Assembly: GCA_017347465.1 (NCBI GenBank)
Contig: AP021858.1
Span: 2,250,472 to 2,314,471 of the forward strand
Direction of reading: 5' to 3'
Source of the DNA: Candidatus Nitrosymbiomonas proteolyticus
GTDB taxonomy: Bacteria; Armatimonadota; Fimbriimonadia; Fimbriimonadales; Fimbriimonadaceae
DNA: 64,000 nt
Below are positions 60,584-64,000 of the stretch, piece by piece. Every line of letters begins with the position of its first letter. The stretch's first letter is position 1. The translations under genes were made by a program, and so were the position numbers. The notes beneath the pieces were generated by a model. The model was not told the DNA's origin. It was given only the letters and a program-made list of their open reading frames with translations, and did not search any database.

Positions 60584-61122
60584 TCGTAGGACTCCTCGGA
60601 CTGGCCATGGCTATGTGCCAGCCGCAGGGAACGCTCGACCGAAGGGACCTTCCTCCGGTCGAGCGAAACTTCGCTTGTCCGTCGGGCACTTTCGTACTTC
60701 GGGTCTTCTCGGACCAAGGTTGGAAGACAAGGGAGGCCATCGCCGAATTGCGCAAGGGCAAGAAGCAGGTTTGGCGGCGAACTCTTCCCCACTCCTTCGG
60801 GCCTCGTGACGCGGTCGTTCTGTCCGACGGCAAGGTTGTGCTCTTCGACGAGTGGATCAACGTCGCTTCCAAGGTAGCAATCTCGCTCCTCGACGAAAGG
60901 GGCCAGACTGTGGCGACTTTCAGCTATGCGGAGGTGAAGAGTCTCTCGGAACAGACCTCAAAGGACCTAACCCGAGGGGCGACGCTCGGCCCCTATCGCA
61001 AGGGAGCTTGGCTCTCGTCGAAACCCTCGGTTTCGGGAAACCTCGTCGTCGTATCGGCAGGTAATGCTCTGCTCTCCCTTGATTGCCAGAAAGGTACGCT
61101 GAAGCGTTCCCACGAGCGGTAG
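60580..61122 (+). CDS. Small secreted protein, uncharacterised
   Basis: 180 aa from a GTG overlapping the previous stop. Short N-terminal signal (IVGLLGLAMAMCQ), possibly a lipobox-like MAMC. The body resembles a beta-propeller fragment or single repeats (SFGPRDAVVLSDGKVVLFDEW, then GNLVVVSAGNALLSLDCQKG), as in proteins reading out strand repeats. Coupled to the metzincin gene. Confidence 0.6.
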   Translation: MIVGLLGLAMAMCQPQGTLDRRDLPPVERNFACPSGTFVLRVFSDQGWKTREAIAELRKGKKQVWRRTLPHSFGPRDAVVLSDGKVVLFDEWINVASKVAISLLDERGQTVATFSYAEVKSLSEQTSKDLTRGATLGPYRKGAWLSSKPSVSGNLVVVSAGNALLSLDCQKGTLKRSHER

Positions 61123-61230
61123 GCTCGCGTTGGCTTCGGGCCCCCCGACGCCGCGTAGGGGCGAGGTGTGGGTCGGCCTTTCCAAGGGCACTTGGGAAGC
61201 TGCTGGCTCCCTGATTGAGTTCGGCTGCGC

Positions 61231-61236
61231 TACAAT
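61231..61236 (+). promoter_or_regulatory. Candidate -10 box for leaderless mntA mRNA
   Basis: TACAAT ends six bases before the mntA ATG at 61243, so the predicted transcript would start at the start codon. No ribosome-binding site is present. Confidence 0.4.
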
Positions 61237-61242
61237 AGCCTC

Positions 61243-61557
61243 ATGCGAGCCGAACAGCTTCTGAGATCGAACCGAGAGTCTATCGAAGCCCTTTGCCGCA
61301 AGTACGCGGTCAAGCGGCTACGCCTGTTCGGATCGGCCCTCCGGGATGATTGGGACCCGGCTACGAGCGACCTCGACTTCCTTGCCGAATTCGGTCCCCC
61401 GGTTGGGATGAACGCCTTCGATCGCTACATGGGGCTCGTGCTCGACTTGGAAGCGCTTCTCGGGCGAAAGGCGGACGTGGTGGACTGGAACGCCGCGAGC
61501 AACCCCTTCTTCAGGCGCCATGCAGAGCGCTCTGCCAAGGAGTTCTATGCGGCCTGA
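61243..61557 (+). CDS. mntA: MNT-domain nucleotidyltransferase antitoxin (MntA-like)
   Basis: 104 aa. The minimal nucleotidyltransferase motif is LRLFGSALRDDWDPATSDLDFLAEF (GS-x11-DLD). In characterised pairs MntA adds AMP groups to the HepT toxin to silence it. The next gene overlaps by 11 bases and encodes HepT, so this is a type VII-like toxin-antitoxin module. Confidence 0.88.
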   Translation: MRAEQLLRSNRESIEALCRKYAVKRLRLFGSALRDDWDPATSDLDFLAEFGPPVGMNAFDRYMGLVLDLEALLGRKADVVDWNAASNPFFRRHAERSAKEFYAA

Positions 61558-61903
61558 GACCGCCGCCGCACTCTTTGACATGAGCCGTGCGGCCGAGAGG
61601 ATCGCCGAAGTAATGTATGGCGTCACGTTGGAGGGCTTTCGCTCGCAGTGGATCATTCAGTCCGCCGTGGAGCGGCAATTCGAGATTCTTGGCGAGGCGC
61701 TGGTCCGAGTGCGCGAATTCGAGCGGCCGATCTACGAGCGAATTCCGGATGCGGCTAAGATCATCGGTCTTCGCAATATCATCATCCATGGATACGATTC
61801 AGTCGATCCCGCGATTCTGTGGGCTATCGTTGAGGACCGGCTTGGCGAACTGCGCGCCCTGCTTGAAGCGCTTTTGGAGGAAGCGCGAAAACAAGGGCTC
61901 TAG
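61547..61903 (+). CDS. hepT: HepT-like ribonuclease toxin
   Basis: 118 aa from the ATG at 61547. The HEPN active-site motif is RNIIIHGY (R-x4-H-x-Y), the Tyr being the residue AMPylated by MntA. Helices FDMSRAAERIAEVMYG and SAVERQFEILGEALVRV are typical. It cleaves RNA (often tRNA) when not silenced. It lies directly before the gene-poor repeat stretch, as such modules often do. Confidence 0.88.
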   Translation: MRPETAAALFDMSRAAERIAEVMYGVTLEGFRSQWIIQSAVERQFEILGEALVRVREFERPIYERIPDAAKIIGLRNIIIHGYDSVDPAILWAIVEDRLGELRALLEALLEEARKQGL

Positions 61904-61976
61904 ATTGGGCAGAGGAGCAGTTGAACCAATCGGCGGAGGGACGGTCGTGGGGATAGGGACGTCGGAGGGCCTTGCG

Positions 61977-62046
61977 GCGGGTGGCCCGGATAGGGGATTG
62001 TGGCGGGTGCCGGGGGGAAGGCGGGTGCCACGGATAGATGATTGTG
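61977..62046 (+). repeat. Imperfect 26-base direct repeat and GCGGGTGSC cluster
   Basis: 61977-62002 and 62021-62046 match at most positions (GCGGGTG-x-C-x-CGGATAG-x-x-GATTGTG). The core GCGGGTGSC recurs at 61977, 62003, 62021, 62111 and 62146, five times in 180 bases. Confidence 0.75.
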
Positions 62047-62153
62047 CTAACCGTGCCCACCAGGCTCCATAGGAACCGGAACTACGAGCACTTCCGAAAG
62101 CCAGTGAGCCGCGGGTGGCCAACCCAGGGGTCGCATTCGCTTCCCGCGGGTGC

Positions 62154-62295
62154 CACCCCGTACTCGTTTTGGGGTGTCCGAGCGGGAGCCAACCCGCTGC
62201 TCATCACTTCGGACCTTTATCCGGTCGAGAGGCCGCCTGGACCGCCGGATCACTTAAGGAAGGGGTGAGCATCACCCCAAAGCAAGTTTGGGGTG
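62154..62295 (+). repeat. Twice-repeated CACCCC-N11-GGGGTG hairpin element
   Basis: CACCCC-N11-GGGGTG occurs at 62154-62176 and 62273-62295, 119 bases apart. In the second copy the stem extends to CACCCCAAA/TTTGGGGTG, and an overlapping GGGGTGA-GCA-TCACCCC stem (from 62262) competes with it. Confidence 0.7.
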
Positions 62296-62712
62296 CCACT
62301 CAGATTGGGTCGCACGCTGCCTCGCCGTCGAAAAGGTCGCAAGAGGTACACGGACAAGCATCCGATGCTGGAACGACGGCTTCGTTCAGGAAGTTGAGCG
62401 GCGGAGCAATGGCCAGGTCGAGCATCGCCTACTGTCCCACGACCCAACGATCCCCGGCGGGATCGCGATTGGCATTGTCTGCGCCAACTTGCAGATTCGC
62501 CGGGCTGAACGAAGGAGCCCGAGACTACCTCCCTTCCAAAAGCGGTTTCTGCTGGAAACAAGACTGCTTGGTGGACCTAGGGATTCGAAAACCCGTTTTG
62601 CGCGGCGCGTTCTGGACCTGGAACGAATCGAGAAGTGGCGCGAAGCCCGGAAACCTGATAGAATGGGCACGAGTCTCGTCTCCTGCCCTATCGGCCTTTG
62701 GGAGAGGAAGTC

Positions 62713-63360
62713 GTGAGCCAAGAACTGACACATTTCGTTCGCGCGGCGCTCGAAAAGGGCGCGGGTCGCGAGCAGATTCGGGCCGCCTTGATGCAATCGG
62801 GTTGGCCCACCGACGAGATCGACGACGCGCTCTCCAGATACGCCGAGGTCGACTTCCAAGTTCCTGTTCCGGTTCGGCGGACTTCGGGATCAGCTGGCGA
62901 GGCGTTTCTCTACCTCGTGACGTTCTTCCTGCTTTATACGTGGGTGATCTCTCTCGGCAACCTCCTGGCCGGGTTGGTCGACCGCCTGATTCCGGATTTG
63001 CACAACGAATTCAAAATGTACGCGAGCGGCGATCATTCGATGCGTTGGCTGGTCGCCTCCATCGTGGTGTCGTTCCCCGCGTGGTATCTCCTGACTTCAT
63101 CCCACCTGAGGAGCTACGCCCACGACCCGGAGCGCCGCGCGTCGCCCGTGCGAAGGTGGCTGACCTATCTAACGCTATTCGTGGCGGCGACCGTGTTGGT
63201 CGTGACGTTGATCGTTCTCGTCGCCGGGTCCCTCGGTGGCGACTACTTCCTGAGGACGGCGCTCAAATCGGCCATTGTGCTCGCCCTTGCGGGAGGGGTG
63301 TTCTTCTTCTACCGATGGGAGCTGCGGATGGGGGACAAGCAACAAGGCGGCGGGAGATGA
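62713..63360 (+). CDS. Membrane protein, DUF5671-like, with UBA-like N-terminus
   Basis: 215 aa from the GTG at 62713 with GGGAGAGGAA upstream. N-terminal helices LTHFVRAALEKGAGREQIRAAL and MQSGWPTDEIDDALSRYA resemble the small helical module often fused to DUF5671. Five or so membrane helices follow, starting FLYLVTFFLLYTWVISLGNLL. Its ATGA overlap with the next gene suggests a pair. Function unknown. Confidence 0.72.
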   Translation: MSQELTHFVRAALEKGAGREQIRAALMQSGWPTDEIDDALSRYAEVDFQVPVPVRRTSGSAGEAFLYLVTFFLLYTWVISLGNLLAGLVDRLIPDLHNEFKMYASGDHSMRWLVASIVVSFPAWYLLTSSHLRSYAHDPERRASPVRRWLTYLTLFVAATVLVVTLIVLVAGSLGGDYFLRTALKSAIVLALAGGVFFFYRWELRMGDKQQGGGR

Positions 63361-63809
63361 AACCCGCTGCCCCCGGCGCGATCAGGCTGCTCGGGTGGCT
63401 CGCAATCCTCGCGGTTGTTTCTGCGATCGTACTGGCGTTTCTCGAGATTGGAAGTCCGGCCGACGCCCGAAGGGATCGTTCCGACGCGATTCGAGTTGAA
63501 CGACTCTGGAGCATAGCGTCCGCGGTTCGCTCCTACTTCGAGGAGCACAAGAAGCTCCCCGCGGATTTGGCTGAACTCACAAAGAAGGACTATTGGAGCC
63601 GCGCAAACGAAGAAGACCCCGTCACGAAGAAGCCCTTTGAGTATCGCATCGTCGATGAAACGCAGTTCGAACTCTGCGCCACGTTTGAAATGGACTGGAC
63701 CCTCGAGCGGGCGCGCAAGAAGGCGCTGTTGTACTGGGAACCACTGCCGTTCGCCGAACACAAGAAGGGGCGGCAGTGCTTCACGCTGAGCGCAAAGAAA
63801 GCGGATTGA
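63357..63809 (+). CDS. Single-helix membrane protein with soluble domain
   Basis: 150 aa from the ATG at 63357, overlapping the previous stop. One helix (LLGWLAILAVVSAIVLAFLEI) then a soluble domain with RVERLWSIASAVRSYFEEHKKLP and the block DPVTKKPFEYRIVDETQFELCATFE. This domain layout resembles the soluble part of pseudopilin-like or DUF proteins. It is co-encoded with the DUF5671-like protein. Confidence 0.65.
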   Translation: MKPAAPGAIRLLGWLAILAVVSAIVLAFLEIGSPADARRDRSDAIRVERLWSIASAVRSYFEEHKKLPADLAELTKKDYWSRANEEDPVTKKPFEYRIVDETQFELCATFEMDWTLERARKKALLYWEPLPFAEHKKGRQCFTLSAKKAD

Positions 63810-63827
63810 AGTCGGGTTGAGAGTGGC

Positions 63828-64000
63828 TTATTCCCCGAAGCGCGCTTCCCTTTCGAGCGATTCTTGGTGGTCAGGGTGCGCGATGTCGATCAAGGCCCGG
63901 GCTCTCTGGCGGAGGTTCTTCCCATAAAGGTTGGCCGCGCCATACTCCGTCACGACCCAATGGACGTTCGCGCGAGTCGTCACCACCCCTGCGCCCGGCT
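63828..64000 (-). CDS. Acetyl-CoA hydrolase/transferase C-terminal end (partial)
   Basis: Only the last 56 codons are in the window. They read VVTTRANVHWVVTEYGAANL, then YGKNLRQRARALIDIAHPDH before the stop, which matches the C-terminal domain of acetyl-CoA hydrolase/4-hydroxybutyrate CoA-transferase (V-T-E-Y-G-x-A-x-L-x-G-K-x-L-R-x-R-A). Substrate cannot be judged. Confidence 0.85.
   Translation of the reverse strand, partial: PGAGVVTTRANVHWVVTEYGAANLYGKNLRQRARALIDIAHPDHQESLEREARFGE

Larger units (their letters stand above)
61904..62712 (+). other. Gene-poor stretch of 809 bases with short repeats
   Basis: No open frame here has convincing protein character; possible frames at 62115 and 62288 are Arg/Ser-rich shadows. 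The first 400 bases hold clustered GCGGGTGSC units and CACCCC/GGGGTG hairpins (listed separately); the rest is featureless to me. It is probably the decayed flank of the toxin-antitoxin module. Confidence 0.6.

Noticed and set aside
62288-62716. 142-codon frame in the gene-poor stretch
   Set aside because: No motif, biased composition, no ribosome-binding site, and no match in my memory to transposases or other families.
62115-63356. Open frame upstream of the gene at 63357
   Set aside because: It crosses the DUF5671-like gene in another frame and is Arg/Ser-rich; the true gene begins at the ATG overlapping the previous stop.

Overview
The window reads as chromosomal DNA of a GC-rich, diderm, free-living bacterium. 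The pointers are an OprP-like porin, a small beta-barrel outer-membrane-type protein, an MlaF-type ATPase, four PEP-CTERM proteins with -RRRK tails, a pseudopilin, two secreted M14 peptidases and a triple amidohydrolase. This combination suggests Armatimonadota (Fimbriimonadia-like). That placement is inference from memory of similar gene content, not from a marker-gene comparison. Coding density is high, most neighbouring genes overlap by 1-4 bases, and GTG/TTG starts are common. I found no tRNA, rRNA, CRISPR array or intact insertion sequence.

Layout. 1-11.7 kb: a truncated GNAT gene, then a long minus-strand run: glmU, prs, a six-gene block of uncharacterised mostly membrane proteins (9339 down to 4843, one of them DUF6754-like), recO, an oligopeptide-type solute-binding lipoprotein, an AraC regulator and an MlaF-like ATPase. 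11.8-25.4 kb: upp and small membrane genes, a redoxin plus DsbD-N-domain pair, a VOC protein, a DUF4139-like protein, an M14 peptidase, two PEP-CTERM proteins, a GT4 glycosyltransferase, a phosphoribosyltransferase and a Tat-exported alkaline phosphatase. 25.5-31.4 kb: a translation and ribosome-assembly cluster (ffh, rpsP, khpA, rimM, obg, nadD, rsfS, a TPR membrane protein). 31.4-35.2 kb: translin, radC and DinB on minus; parB and a nitrilase on plus.

35.2-40.9 kb is a phosphate-uptake operon on the minus strand: outer-membrane porin, pstS, pstC, pstA, pstB. It is preceded by three ATTAA repeats at exact 11-base spacing, a good Pho-box candidate. pstC appears frameshifted after its first membrane helix. 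40.9-47.4 kb: RidA, a beta-propeller protein, a small protein with the Acb2/Tad1 hairpin-domain pattern (known from phage anti-CBASS/anti-Thoeris sponges), DUF1800, bL25, a MATE-like transporter and a beta-barrel protein. 47.6-56 kb: M14 peptidase, a membrane-anchored protein, a 1372-aa protein with three amidohydrolase units of which only the middle one keeps the metal motif, and DinB. 56-64 kb: PEP-CTERM proteins (one with a metzincin-type zinc motif), a small gene whose 3' end recurs as a truncated copy 1.5 kb away, a pseudopilin, a MntA/HepT toxin-antitoxin pair, an 809-base gene-poor stretch rich in short repeats, two membrane proteins and the end of a CoA-transferase gene.

The best candidates for undescribed biology are the Acb2-like chromosomal protein, the six-gene membrane block, and the triple amidohydrolase. 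Product names rest on motif recognition by eye; no database search was run.
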